Source: Hygrophila difformis
Taxonomy: Eukaryota > Streptophyta > Magnoliopsida > Lamiales > Acanthaceae
Assembly: GCA_030278955.1 (NCBI GenBank)
Contig: JAOANR010000001.1
Coordinates: 44,790,890-44,854,889, forward strand
Direction of reading: 5' to 3'
DNA length: 64,000 nt
The notes below the pieces were generated by a model, which was given only the letters and a program-made list of their open reading frames with translations, did not search any database and was not told the DNA's origin. Each line of letters starts with the position of its first letter. Positions within the stretch are counted from its first letter, which is position 1. The position numbers were made by a program, and so were the translations under genes. Shown piece by piece: positions 31,940-42,679 of this stretch.

Positions 31940-32183
31940 CTTGATTTTATCGTAGATGCACTGTATAATTAATTTAATTATTACCATTAATATGTTGATT
32001 TGGGCGTTGTTAATAGATATTGCATTCTAATATTAACATCGTGTAATGGTGGTTATTAAGAAAATATGTCAATTCCATTAAATGCTACCTTGCTGGTATA
32101 GATTTGTTATTTGCCGGTAAATCAATTTTCAATGCAATATTATCTTATCTATATATGTCAAACAAAATGCCGAAAAAACATAA

Positions 32184-33116
32184 TACTTCCTCTGTTTTTT
32201 ATAAGTACTATGAACCCACCCAGCTAGGGGTGGGCGTCGGGTCGGGTTTGGTGGGTTCGGGTTAGTCGGGTTCGGGTTAATCGGGTTCGGGTAGAAAAAT
32301 AAATTACCCACCCATTACCCGACATTGGTGGGTACCCGACATGTCGGGTACCCAATCGGGTCGGGTACCCACTCTTTTTTCTAAAAAATTAAAGAAAAAC
32401 CTTTTTTTAAAAAAAAAAAACAAACTATTAAAGAAACTTTGATAAATTCAATAATCACCATCATAATTTACAATTTACAAATTAATAGAATGAGAACATA
32501 CTCATTCATTAACGAATAAAAGATAAGAATTGACTAATAATATTTCGAAAAAAATAGAAATTAAGGTTTTATCCTTTTGGTTTGCATAAAATTATATAAT
32601 TAGAAATACTAAAAAATAAATACTCTCTAAATTGTGGGAAATTTTTTTTAAAGAAAAAGAGAGACATTTTTTAATAAATAAAATAATTTTTTTTTTTAAA
32701 AAAAAGTCGGATAATTCGGGTACCCGATCGGGGAATTCGGGTTCATTTGTAAAACCCGATACCCGACCCGATCTACTAACTTCGGGTTCGGGTACCCGAC
32801 TTCGGGTTTTTTCGGGTTCGGGTACCCAACCCGATCCCACTATTTTTCGGGTTCGGGTCGGGTACCCGATTAACCCGCCCCATTTGCCCACCCCTACACC
32901 CAGCACGCAGTCCAATGCACATTTTAAATAATAACTCAAGTTATGTTCAAGTAAAAATTCTAAAAGTTGAATATTAAAAAACTACACAACGAGACGAATC
33001 TAACAATATCTCACTTGACTATATTTTAACTTGTATAACTATGATAAAACTTTAAGTCCAAGTGTTTGTGTGATTAGTATCATTTTTCAACATGTTGCAC
33101 TCGAACGGAAGAAGTA
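32184..33116. mobile_element. Stowaway-like MITE split by a hAT element
   Basis: Left terminus TACTTCCTCTG, right terminus CGGAAGAAGTA. With the nested hAT and its duplication removed, it is about 253 bp, matching the 665-919 copy in length and sequence. Confidence 0.8.
32225..32896. mobile_element. Non-autonomous hAT element
   Basis: The 672-bp element has inverted termini TAGGGGTGGGC and a perfect 8-bp duplication CACCCAGC at 32217-32224 and 32897-32904, as for hAT transposases. Subterminal arms are packed with GGGTTCGGGT and CGGGTACCCG words, likely transposase binding sites. The AT-rich centre has no coding potential. Confidence 0.88.
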
Positions 33117-34091
33117 TCATGCAATATTCTTAAATTGAATATATATGCCGGACAGTACATGATAAATTAGTAGCACTCTATGATAGAAATAGGTTCCTGA
33201 TTCAGAATTTATTGAATTGTTACCAATAAGTGTTGAACATCCTTCCAAAAGTACTGAATAAATATTTATAACATTAACCACCTAATATTGAAAATATAAA
33301 TTCAACATTTTCCAAATAATTTATGATGCAAATATGGTAACAACTCATACCTCCATTTACACAGCACAAAAAGGAAAAAATGTCAAATGGTGCCATAAGT
33401 TTCCTAATTTTCCAAATTAGTGCCATAAGTATGAAGTTTTCTAATTTGATATCATAACTTTGCTAATGATCTTCAAAATTAGTACGAGAGCCCTTAATCA
33501 TCTAATTTGCCGAGGTGGCTTGTGATTAAGCGTTTAGATTAATTTAATTGTTCCAACTAAGATCCATGTAGGCATTGACCTAATTTATTGGACTACCAAA
33601 TTAACCCACAACCCGCCCCAACTAGACCCCAAAATCTGTATTCCCCCATCGTCTTCTCGAGAATAGACTTCCCCAAATCTCCATTTCCGCGTCTTCTCTC
33701 TGAATCGATCAAATTAGTGTTATAAATTTGACTTCTCATCGACTACCCCAGAATTTATTTCCCCGCGCGTCGTCTTTTGCCATTGATTTCGAAGAAGTTT
33801 TCAGCCCTGTTTTCTTCTTCTCCCCATTGAAGTCGTTTCTTCCCTATAATTTCGACATTCTTGCGTTGTTTCTGAAATATTGGATTTTGGCTATTGTTTG
33901 GTTTTGGAGTACATGGTTGTTGGTTTAATTTGTTACATTTATGCTTCTGCAATTTCCTCAGAATGGTTCAATTTGCTTTATTTAAGCTTCTGCGATTTCC
34001 TTTTCCTAATAAACATTTTCGCAAATCCGTGGCTGCAAATTTGGACGGCACTGGCATTTTCTGAGGGACCTTGTGATACGATGTACATTAC

Positions 34092-34250
34092 TGTGATAAT
34101 AGAAGAATGAGGATAATTTCACCATTTAGGTGATTACGTATATTGCCAGAATAAATAGTACAAGAGCCACACAATTAGTGGAAATAAATGAGAAAGATAT
34201 ACATATTAAGAAATAAATAAAGAATCCCTATAATTATGCTATTTACTCCT
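34092..34250 (-). repeat. 3' LTR of the short-LTR Copia
   Basis: 159 bp, preceded on the minus strand by a GCCGGGGG purine tract (about 34254-34262). It is a near copy of 40594-40752. Confidence 0.8.
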
Positions 34251-35704
34251 ATTACCCCCGGCAAGCGAGGCGTGGGGTGCAGACGAACGCAGAGCTTGGA
34301 GCGTAGAAGTTCAAAGGCTGGACGAAGAAGACTCTTGGTGAAGATATCAGCAAGTTGTAAGGAAGACGGAACAAATTGTGTCACCAACTTCCCAAAGGAA
34401 ACGAGCTCGCGAACAAAGTGATAATCGACATCAATATGCTTAGCTCGTTTGTGGGCCACCGGATTTTGACTAAGGAATACAGCACTTCTGTTATCACAAA
34501 GGAGCGTGGGCCGAGGAATAGAAGGTGCACGAATATCATGGAGAAGATTCGTTACCCACATAAGTTCTTCTGATGCTTTCGCCATTGCCCGATATTCAGA
34601 CTCACAGCTGGATCTAGCAACAGTCGGTTGTTTCTTGGACGTCCAAGAAACCAGGTTGCCACCAATATAAATAGAATACCCATACGTAGAACGCCTCGTC
34701 TCTGGCAACCGAGCCCAATCCGCATCAGAGTAGCCGATAATAGAAGAATCCTGGCGACGAGTGAAGACAAGACCATGGTTAATGGTTCCCTTGACATAAC
34801 GTAAAATACGCTTCACAGCCTGATAGTGAGCATCAGTGGGGTTTCGGAGAAACTGACTGACAGAGCTCACCGCATAAGAGAGGTCAGGACGAGTGATAGT
34901 TAAGTACTGAAGAGCACCAACAAGAGATCTGTATGTAGTTGGATCAAAAAAGGGAACCCCTTCATGAACAAGAGATTCGCCTGCTGCAAGAGGGGTGGAA
35001 ACGGGTTCCGAATCGAGTAATTTGGCCCGATCAAGAATGTCGTGAGCATACTTAGCTTGACCTATAAAGATACCGTTCTCAGTGTATGAAACCTCAAGAC
35101 CTAGAAAATAGTTGAGTTGACCAAGATCCTTAATAGCGAATTCCGCATGAGTTCGGGAAATGAAGGCACTTAGCAAGGTTGAATCACTTCCTGTAACAAC
35201 AATATCATCCACGTATAACAGAAGATAAAGAATCCCTATAATTATTCTGATCATCAAATCATACTGTTTTGCTTGGCTCAGAAGATCACGGAAGGTAGGA
35301 ATAGGATTGAGGGCCATTCGGGTGTCCGCAAAACCCGCAAACTGAAGCCATAACCCGCGTAGAAATAGGTGGCTTTTATCCACCTCATCAACCGGACGTC
35401 CGATGGCCTGCAATTGATCGCACAGGGCCTTGAATTTTCGGCCATATTCATCCACGGGGGAGTCACCACGACGGAGTGAGAGCAACTCCTCTCGGAGTTG
35501 ATGCTGGCGGGAGGAGGAAGAATAGACCGCTTCGAGCATCGTCCAGGCAGAAAGAGAAGTGGTGGCGTCTATCACCTCAGACGCAGCATCAGGAGAGAGT
35601 GACGTATAAAGGACACTGAGTAGCTTCATGTCCTTCTGCTTCCAAATCGCGTATGCCGGATTGGGAGATTCTCCACCGGCATCAACTGGAAGAGTGGGAG
35701 AGGG
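34175..35704 (-). pseudogene. In-frame gag to RT-RNase H fusion ORF
   Basis: The minus-strand frame continues the gag whose first codons lie at 40370-40527 (MAANDTLPIS, then NFLSWRRQI), beyond the nested Copia. Gag words LREELLSLRRGDSPVDEYGR and FRDLLSQAKQYDLMI run straight into the RT catalytic segment LLYVDDIVVTG. They continue through TRPDLSYAVS into RNase H ([27 protein letters not shown]) to LADIFTKSLL, then into LTR sequence. The join at 35225-35245 is identical to 21 nt of the element's own LTR. No zinc knuckle, protease or integrase is left. The frame is interrupted only by the later insertion at 35705. Confidence 0.8.
35225..35245. other. 21-nt LTR-derived patch at the gag-RT join
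   Basis: The string containing AAGAATCCCTATAATTAT is identical to an internal part of both 159-bp LTRs and sits exactly where gag stops resembling gag and RT begins, as if a strand transfer had passed through the LTR. Confidence 0.7.
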
Positions 35705-35992
35705 TGTTGAAATGCTAATAAACATGATTTATTATGTGCAATTGATTGTGAGTAATTGGCAGCATTTGGTTTTTTGAATCATGTAACGTCAAGGTGGTTA
35801 TGTCTTGCATTTTATTAGAGTTAAGGTGTGGTAAGGTAGTGGAGAGTAAATGTTTGGAGTTACATTTTGATTGCATTTGCTTTTTCAGTTTTGAGTTGTC
35901 TAGGAATAGATATAAATGTGTCAGCTTGTATTATATTTGCGGTGTGTGAAATAGATGAGGATTTGAGTAAACATATTTTTCCTATTCTAACA
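35705..35992 (+). repeat. 5' LTR of nested Copia
   Basis: Starts TGTTGAAATGCTAATAAACA and ends TTCTAACA; followed by the primer site. Confidence 0.93.
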
Positions 35993-35995
35993 TAG

Positions 35996-36008
35996 TGGTA
36001 TCAGAGCC
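35996..36008 (+). other. Primer binding site (initiator Met tRNA)
   Basis: TGGTATCAGAGCC three bases after the LTR. Confidence 0.92.
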
Positions 36009-36016
36009 AATACGTA

Positions 36017-37058
36017 ATGGCCTCTTCCGTCTCCGTTCCATTTCAATACCCTCGACTGACCAAACAAAATTATGAGAATTGGGCTCTTCGTATGAAAGCC
36101 ATTCTTGGTTCACATGGAGTGTGGGAGTTCGTTGAAAAAGGTTTCGTTGTACCAGAAAACGAGAGCAATCTTCCCCAAAGAGAGAAAGACGAGTTGGAGA
36201 AGATACGAAAGAAGGATCAATGTGCTCTTTCAATCATCAATTAGGGCTTGGATGATGAAATGTTTGAGAAAATTGCCAACAAGACCACCTCCAAGAACGC
36301 ATGGGAAAAGCTTCAAAAGTCCACCACTGGAGTCGAAAAGGTGAAGAAGGTCCGGCTTCAAACTCTACGAGGTGAGTTTGAATCACTTTCTATGAAGGAA
36401 AGTGAATCGATTCAAGACTATTTCACAAGAGTCTTGGCAGTGACAAATCAAATGAAGAGGCTTGGAGAATCTAAAGAAGACGTTCAAGTGGTCGAGAAAA
36501 TTCTTCGCTCCCTTAGCAAGAAGTTTAGACACGTCGTTGTCGCGATTGAGGAGTCAAAAGATTTGGAGAATATGTCCATTGATGAGCTAAATGGATCTTT
36601 GAGAGCCCATGAGGAAAGGATGAATCGGGATGATCCCGAGCACTAAAAGCAGGTCTTACAAACAAAAGTGATATCCAATGATGGATACACGGGTAGAGGC
36701 CGAGGTCGAGGACGCCAAAGTTATGGTCGAGGCCGAGGTCGTGGAGAAGGACGAAGTCAAGAGCAACAACCATCAAAACATGGTGGTCAAATAGTCCAAA
36801 GAGGTCGGGGTCGTGGTCGAGCTCGAGGAAGAGGAGGCCGCAACAATCCTGGGAGGCATGATAAATCTCAAATTGAATGTTACTCTTGCCACAAACTTGG
36901 CCATTATGCTTCAGAATGCTGGTCGAACAAAGGAAATGACGAGGCAAATCTTGTTGAGCAAAAGGAAGATGCAGAGGTTTCATTATTTCTTGCAATGAAA
37001 GATGATTCCATGAAGAAAGATAATGTGTGGTATCTTGTAATGGAGCAAGTAACCACAT
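36017..37058 (+). pseudogene. gag and protease start of nested Copia
   Basis: The ATG at 36017 opens MASSVSVPFQYPRLTKQNYENW, cut by an in-frame TAG at 36242-36244. The frame resumes as [20 protein letters not shown] and runs to a TAA near 36646. It then covers a Gly/Arg-rich stretch (RGRGRGRQSYGRGRGRG) and one CX2CX4HX4C knuckle (CYSCHKLGHYASEC). At the protease start the expected WYLDSGAS is broken by a 1-nt loss, so the frame reads WYLVMEQV and stops; the next frame retains GASNHMTG without the Asp. Gag is therefore non-functional. Confidence 0.85.
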
Positions 37059-37059
37059 G

Positions 37060-40000
37060 ACTGGAGATAGGAGCAAATTTGTGGAAATAGACACACGCCA
37101 TAGTGGAATGGTAAGCTTTGGTGACAATACAAAGATAGAAATCAATGGAAAAGGTTCGGTGCTCTTCAAGACAAAAGAAGGAGGCCACAAACTTCTTACT
37201 GATGTGTACTATGTTCCAAAATTGACTAATAACATTCTAAGCATTGGTCAACTTTTGGAAAATGGCTATAAAATCCATATGGAAGATTGCACACTTTGGC
37301 TTCGAGATCAAAATTTGAATCTGGTAGCCAAGGTGGTCATGACAAAGAACCGGATGTTTTTGCTGCACTTGAAAAATGATGGTGCTATGTGCTTGAATAC
37401 ATGTGTTAATGATCCTTCCTGGATATGGCATATGAGGCTTGGCCATTTGAATTTTGAAGGAATTAATGCAATGAAGGAAAAGAGGATGGTGAAAGGACTC
37501 CCTGTAATTGATCACCCAAATCAATTATGTGAAGCATGTCTTCTTGGAAAGCATTCCAGGAAAAGGTTTCCAAAGCAATCCGATTCAAGAGCCACCGAGC
37601 CACTCAAATTAATCCATGCGGATGTGTGCGGACCTATCAAACCACAATCACATGGTAAAAGCTCCTACTTTATTTTGTTCATTGATGATTACAGTAGAAA
37701 AACATGGGTGTATTTCTTGAAGCAAAAAAGTGAGGCATTTGATGCATTCAAAAGATTTAAAGCCTCGGTGGAGAAGGAAAGTGGATATGAGATTAAGGCT
37801 TTGAGAACTGATCGGGGTGGGGAGTTTTTGTCTAATGAGTTTTCAAGTTTCTGTGAGATACATGGCATTAGGAGACCATTGACAGCACCTCGATCCCCCC
37901 AACAAAATGGAGTTGCCGAGAGAAAAAATCGCACTATTCTCAATATGGCAAGAACAATGCTGAAATCGAAAGGCATGCCAAAGGAGTTATGGGGAGAAGC
38001 TGTTGCCTGCTCGGTATATCTCTCTAATCGAAGTTCTACAAAAAGTTTAAAGAATGTGACACCACAGGAAGCATGGAGTGGAGTAAAGCCAAGTGTTGCT
38101 CACTTGAGGATTTTTGGATCTATTGCTTATGCTCATGTTCATAAGCAGGAAAGATCTAAGCTTGATGATCTAGCAGGAAGATGATTTTTGTGGGCTATGA
38201 TGAACATTCTAAGGCGTACAGGTTGTTCAATCCAGAAAATCGAACACTTGTGGTTAGTAGAGATGTGGAGTTTGATGAACATGCTGCCTGGGACTGGAGT
38301 TCAAATCCAGAAGGCACATATGATTTTCTTCCATACTTTGAAGATGAAGAATATCCAGATATTCAACAGAGCACTCCGCAAATCACAACTCAAAGCACAC
38401 CTCAACCATCTCATTCAATGGAGCCATCTTCATCAGGCTTGTCTACAAATGAGAAAACGCCAAAATATCGAACTTTGGAGGATCTTTATGGTTTCACTGA
38501 AAGGTTAGAAGAAGAAACCTTATTCTGTTTGCTTGTTAATATTGAACCTGTGTCTTTTGAAGAAGCCAGGAAAGATGAGAAATGGGTTCAAGCAATGGAT
38601 GAAGAGATTCAAGCTATTGAAAAGAACAATACGTGGGAGTTGGTTCCTAGACCGAATGATCACCAGGTTATTGGTGTAAAATGGGTGTATAAGGCAAAGA
38701 AAAATTCCAAAGGGGAGGTCGTCAGGTTCAAAGCAAGATTGGTTGCGAAAGGATACAAACAAAAATATGGAGTTGATTATGAAGAAGTGTTTGCTCCTGT
38801 TGCTCGCATGGATTCTATTCGGTTGCTAATTTCTCTTGCGGCTTAGAATCATTGGGAGATCCATCAATTAGATGTCAAATCCGCTTTCTTAATGGTTTTC
38901 TTGAGGAAGATGTTTTTATTGAGCAGCCGGTAGGCTATGTTGTTCCAGGACATGGTGAAAAGGTTTTAAAGTTAAAAAAGGCGTTGTATGGGCTTAAACA
39001 GGCGCCGAGAGCGTGGAACAACCGCCTGGATAATTATTTGCAGGATAATGGATTTTCAAGATGCAAAAATGAGTATGCATTGTATGGAAGAGTTGAGCAG
39101 GGGCGTGTCATGTTTATATGCATCTATGTTGATGATCTTATTTTTACTGGGAACAGTCCACATATGTTTGATGAATTCAGGAAGACCATGGCTCAAGAAT
39201 TTGATATGAGTGACATGGGTTTGATGTCATATTATTTGGGAATTCAAGTAAATCAAACAGATGAAGGAATATTCATTTCTCAAGAAAATTATGCAAAAGA
39301 AGTGTTGAAGAAATTCAATATGCTTGACTGTAAGCCTGTTCATACGCCTATGGATAGTGGAGTCAAGTTATCTAAAAGGTTGGAAAATGAAGAAGGTGTA
39401 GATCCGACAATGTTCAAAAGTCTTGTTGGAAGCTTGAGATACCTGACTTGTACCAGACCCGATATCTTATTCGCAGTTGGGATTGTGAGTCGATACATGG
39501 AATATCCCAGCAAAGCACACTGGTTGGCAGCAAAAAGAATACTTCGATATGTCAAAGGCACTCTAGGTTTTGGGATGTTTTATGCACCATCAAATGATAT
39601 TCATTTAATGGGTTATTGTGACAGTGATTTCGCTGGAGATGTTGATGATAGGAAAAGCACAACTGGTTTTGTGTTTTTTATTGGAAATAATGCAATCTCT
39701 TGGTGTCCAAGAAGCAACCCATCGTTACACTTTCAACTTGTGAGTCGGAGTATGTTGCAGCCACCACTTCAGCTTGTCATGGAGTCTGGCTTAGGAGATT
39801 ATTGAAGGAGCTTGGTGTTGAACAAATTGGAGCTACACAGATTATGATTGACAACAAGTCAGCTCAAGCCTTGGCTAAGAATCCTGTGTTTCATGATCGA
39901 AGCAAACATATTGATGTCCGTTTTCATTTTATTCGGGAGTACATTGAGAAAAAGGAGGTAGAGCTTCGACATGTGGATTCCAAAAATCAAGTGGCAGATA

Positions 40001-40074
40001 TTTTCACAAAGCCATTGAAGTTTGAAGATTTTCGAAAATTGCGAGCTGCTCTTGGAGTGATAAATCAAGTTTAG
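37060..40074 (+). pseudogene. Protease-integrase-RT-RNase H of nested Copia
   Basis: Four frames cover pol. 37060-38184 holds the protease remainder, an integrase zinc module (WHMRLGHLNFEG...CEACLLGKH) and a DDE core (IHADVCGP, LRTDRGGEF, QQNGVAERKN). 38181-38846 holds integrase end and RT start ([17 protein letters not shown]), ended by a TAG. 38852-39805 holds RT (KALYGLKQAPRAW, ICIYVDDLIF) and RNase H start (GYCDSDFAGD). 39700-40074 holds the RNase H end (STCESEYVAA, ADIFTKPLK). At least two frameshifts and a nonsense codon prevent a complete polyprotein. Confidence 0.88.
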
Positions 40075-40081
40075 GGGGGAG
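40072..40081 (+). other. Polypurine tract of nested Copia
   Basis: TAGGGGGGAG directly precedes the 3' LTR. Confidence 0.88.
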
Positions 40082-40369
40082 TGTTGAAATGCTAATAAAC
40101 ATGATTTATTATGTGTAATTGATTGTGAGTAATTGACAGCATTTGGTTTTTTGAATCATGTAACGTCAAGGTGGTTATGTCTTGCATTTTATTAGAGTTA
40201 AGGTGTGGTAAGGTAGTGGAGAGTAAATGTGTGGAGTTACATTTTGATTGCATTTGCTTTTTCAGTTTTGAGTTGTCTAGGAATAGATATAAATGTGTCA
40301 GCTTGTATTATGTTTGTGGTGTGTGAAATAGATGAGGATTTGAGTAAACATATTTTTCCTATTCTAATA
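40082..40369 (+). repeat. 3' LTR of nested Copia
   Basis: Same length as the 5' LTR; its last bases read ATTCTAATA, a decay of the CA terminus. Confidence 0.92.
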
Positions 40370-40580
40370 GAGGGAACAACAGTAGATTTGTCCAGAAACT
40401 TCATGAGATCAAAGCATTCCGCCATATGGATGATTTGACGGCGCCACGAGAGAAAATTCGTAGCATCAAGTTTAATTGGAGTCATGTTAATCATCGTAGA
40501 AATAGGAAGAGTGTCGTTGGCAGCCATGGGCAATTTGTCAAGAGAGCGAAGAAAGAAAGGAAAGGGATGAAGTGATTTAC

Positions 40581-40593
40581 CCGACTGATACCA
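40581..40593 (-). other. Primer binding site of the short-LTR Copia
   Basis: On the minus strand TGGTATCAGTCGG abuts the 5' LTR; only the first eight bases match the usual Met-tRNA site. Confidence 0.7.
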
Positions 40594-40752
40594 TGTGATA
40601 ATAGAAGAATGGGGATAATTTCACCATTTAGGTGATTACGTATATTGCCAGAATAAATAATACAAGAGCCATACAATTAGTGGAAATAAATGAGAAAGAT
40701 ATACATATCAAGAAATAAATAAAGAATCCCTATAATTATGCTATTTACTCCT
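40594..40752 (-). repeat. 5' LTR of the short-LTR Copia
   Basis: 159 bp matching 34092-34250 with four substitutions. Confidence 0.8.
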
Positions 40753-41598
40753 ATTACTATTGAATGTTTCAGAAAATATTTGACATCTTTTTGAAGACAT
40801 AGTGCGATGGTGAAGACAACAAAAGGGGCGAAGAACTTGGGGGAATTTTCGTTTGGCAGAATCAAATTATTGTCTACTAAAATGGTGAAGACAGTGGGAT
40901 GGTGCGACTTGCCAAGAGGATTGATTTCAACTTTTCTTTTTTCATGATTTTACCTATTTTTCTTTTCAGATGCTTGGCGGCTACGTGAGTTGATATCCTG
41001 GTGCATGCATTTCTAGCAGTTCATAATTATACATCATGAAACAACTAAATTTTTTTAAATCTAAGAAATTCTTCGAAGGCTGCTGGATTTGTCAACTGAA
41101 ATCGAATTAGAGGGGAAGGGCAAAATCATTGTTTGGTTCAGGCTGAAATCCGTTCAGGATTGCTTTAGGGTGAGTCGGTTTTGTCGGTGAAATGGGCGGG
41201 TTGGGTATTAGGGCTTGGGCGGGTCTAGACATATGGTCAAATGTCCACATGTATTTGGTCATACCTATGTGGATCCTAATCAGCACAATTAAATTAATCT
41301 AAATGCTTAATCAGCCGCATCAGCAAATTAGATGATTAAGGCCTTATGGGACTGTTTTGGAGATCATTAGCAATGTTATGGCACTAAATTAGAAAACTCC
41401 ATACTTATGACACTAAATTGGAAAATTAGGAAACTTATGGCACCATTTTGGTATTTTTTCCGCACAAAAATAGCTAGATATTGAACTTGCAGGATTTCCT
41501 GAATGTCCTAGGACAGTAACCGATCTCGTAATACTAAACGTATCATTGAGGACTGAGGAGTTGAATTGTCCAATAATATATGGCTGATATAATTATTA

Positions 41599-41998
41599 TG
41601 GCCCGTTTGGATTGACTTTAAAAAAAACAGAAGCTAAAAGCAAAAGCAGAAGTGAAAGCCAAAAGCAGAAGCGGGTAGCTTTTGTGTTTGGATGGAATGT
41701 TTGAAAAACAGTCTTTTTTCAAAAGTTTGTTTGGATGTGTAAAAGTGAAAAGTGCTTGTGAAATGTATAAATTACCAAAAATGTTATGCTATTGATATAT
41801 GATTGTATATATTCTTAGTGTAATTTAAATAAATTAATAGAGGCATTTATGACTATGTAAACATTATTAGGTGCTTTTGGCTTAGTGCTTTTGGTTTTTC
41901 TAAAAAGCCAAAACAACACCTTTTTTTTTTTCTTAAAAGTGATTTTGGCAGAAGTAAAAGCCAAAAACACTTGAAAAAAAGTCATTCCAAACAGACAC
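41599..41998. mobile_element. PIF/Harbinger-like MITE
   Basis: Imperfect inverted termini share GTTTGGA.TGACTTT. The flanking 3-bp TTA (41596-41598 and 41999-42001) is the target type of PIF/Harbinger. 400 bp, non-coding, with AAAAGC.AAAAGCAGAAG subrepeats. Confidence 0.65.
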
Positions 41999-42259
41999 TT
42001 AGGGGGTATGTTGGATAGAGAGTCTATTAGATTTTTTTGGAGTTTGAAAATCTGGGTGTATTCAATTTAGATTTTAAAAAGTCTTTTAAAATCTGGAGGT
42101 ATTCAATACAGATTTTAAAAAGTCTTTAAAAATCTAGGTGTATTCAATACAGATTTTAAAAAGTCTTTAAAAATTTTGAGGTATTCAACACTCTATGGAT
42201 TTTAATTCTTCATAGACTTTAATGGATTCTTTTAAAAATTATAAGTTACTAGATTTTTT

Positions 42260-42278
42260 CGCCCGCTGCGCACGGGCG
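42260..42278. repeat. CG-rich hairpin motif
   Basis: CGCCCG and CGGGCG arms around CTGCGCA form a short perfect hairpin, standing out in AT-rich sequence. It follows CTAGATTTTTT and may mark the end of another element. Confidence 0.5.
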
Positions 42279-42561
42279 TTGAACTAATATGAAGAAATAA
42301 AATGTAAATATAGTTTTTTTTTATTATATAAGGTTAAAAGTCTGTGCTTAAATAGTTTTGAATGCATGCAACCAAAATTTAAAAGGAAAACCTACAATCA
42401 GGTGGACATAATATAAAATAAATTACTTTACTGTTAGAAAACTAAATATATAGGGTTTGCTTTCATATCTAAAATTATGAGAGTAAGGGGAAAATAAATA
42501 TCCTTTAACTATTAAAAATTAGAAAAAAATTATATTTTTGAATTATTAAGGTTCTAAAAAA

Positions 42562-42679
42562 TACTCCCTCTGTCCGGTTTGTATTAAAGTGCAGTAAATA
42601 GTTGATGTGATATTTGTTTGAAGGAGTAAAAATTTTTTAAATAAGGAAATGTGACAATTGTAGTGGGACGGAGGGAGTA
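42562..42679. mobile_element. Short Stowaway-like MITE
   Basis: TACTCCCTCTGTCC at the left, GGGACGGAGGGAGTA at the right, TA at both ends, 118 bp. Confidence 0.85.

Larger units (their letters stand above)
35705..40369 (+). mobile_element. Nested Copia element, degenerate
   Basis: The 4,665-bp element has 288-bp LTRs (35705-35992, 40082-40369) with six differences by eye (about 98% identity). The target duplication GAGGG is at 35700-35704 and 40370-40374. It splits the gag of the surrounding Copia and is in the opposite orientation. Confidence 0.93.
34092..40752 (-). mobile_element. Short-LTR Copia with gag-RT fusion, interrupted by another Copia
   Basis: LTRs of 159 bp (34092-34250 and 40594-40752) differ at four sites by eye. 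A 5-bp ATTAC occurs at 34087-34091 and 40753-40757 as the probable duplication. The outer boundary at the PPT side is ambiguous by a few bases because ATTAC also follows the left LTR. Removing the nested element leaves about 2.0 kb: LTR, PBS, gag, fused RT-RNase H, PPT, LTR. Protease, integrase and half of RT are gone. Confidence 0.8.
33373..41461. mobile_element. Mutator-like element (non-autonomous MULE), host of nested Copias
   Basis: Long terminal inverted repeats of about 210 bp (33373-33590 and 41255-41461) begin GGAAAAAATG.CAAA.TGGTGCC and are flanked by a perfect 9-bp duplication GCACAAAAA (33364-33372 and 41462-41470), diagnostic of MULEs. Without the inserted Copia elements it is about 1.4 kb and encodes no transposase. 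The interior at 33600-34090 and 40760-41150 includes exon-like GC-richer stretches (for example ATGGTGAAGACAACAAAAGG), so a captured gene piece (Pack-MULE) is possible but unproven. Confidence 0.85.

Noticed and set aside
32592..32939. ORFs on both strands in the hAT
   Set aside because: They translate the GGGTTCGGGT subterminal repeats; no transposase motif.
36525..37190. 221-aa minus-strand ORF
   Set aside because: It is the shadow of the plus-strand Copia gag (Gly/Arg-rich region) with no independent signal.
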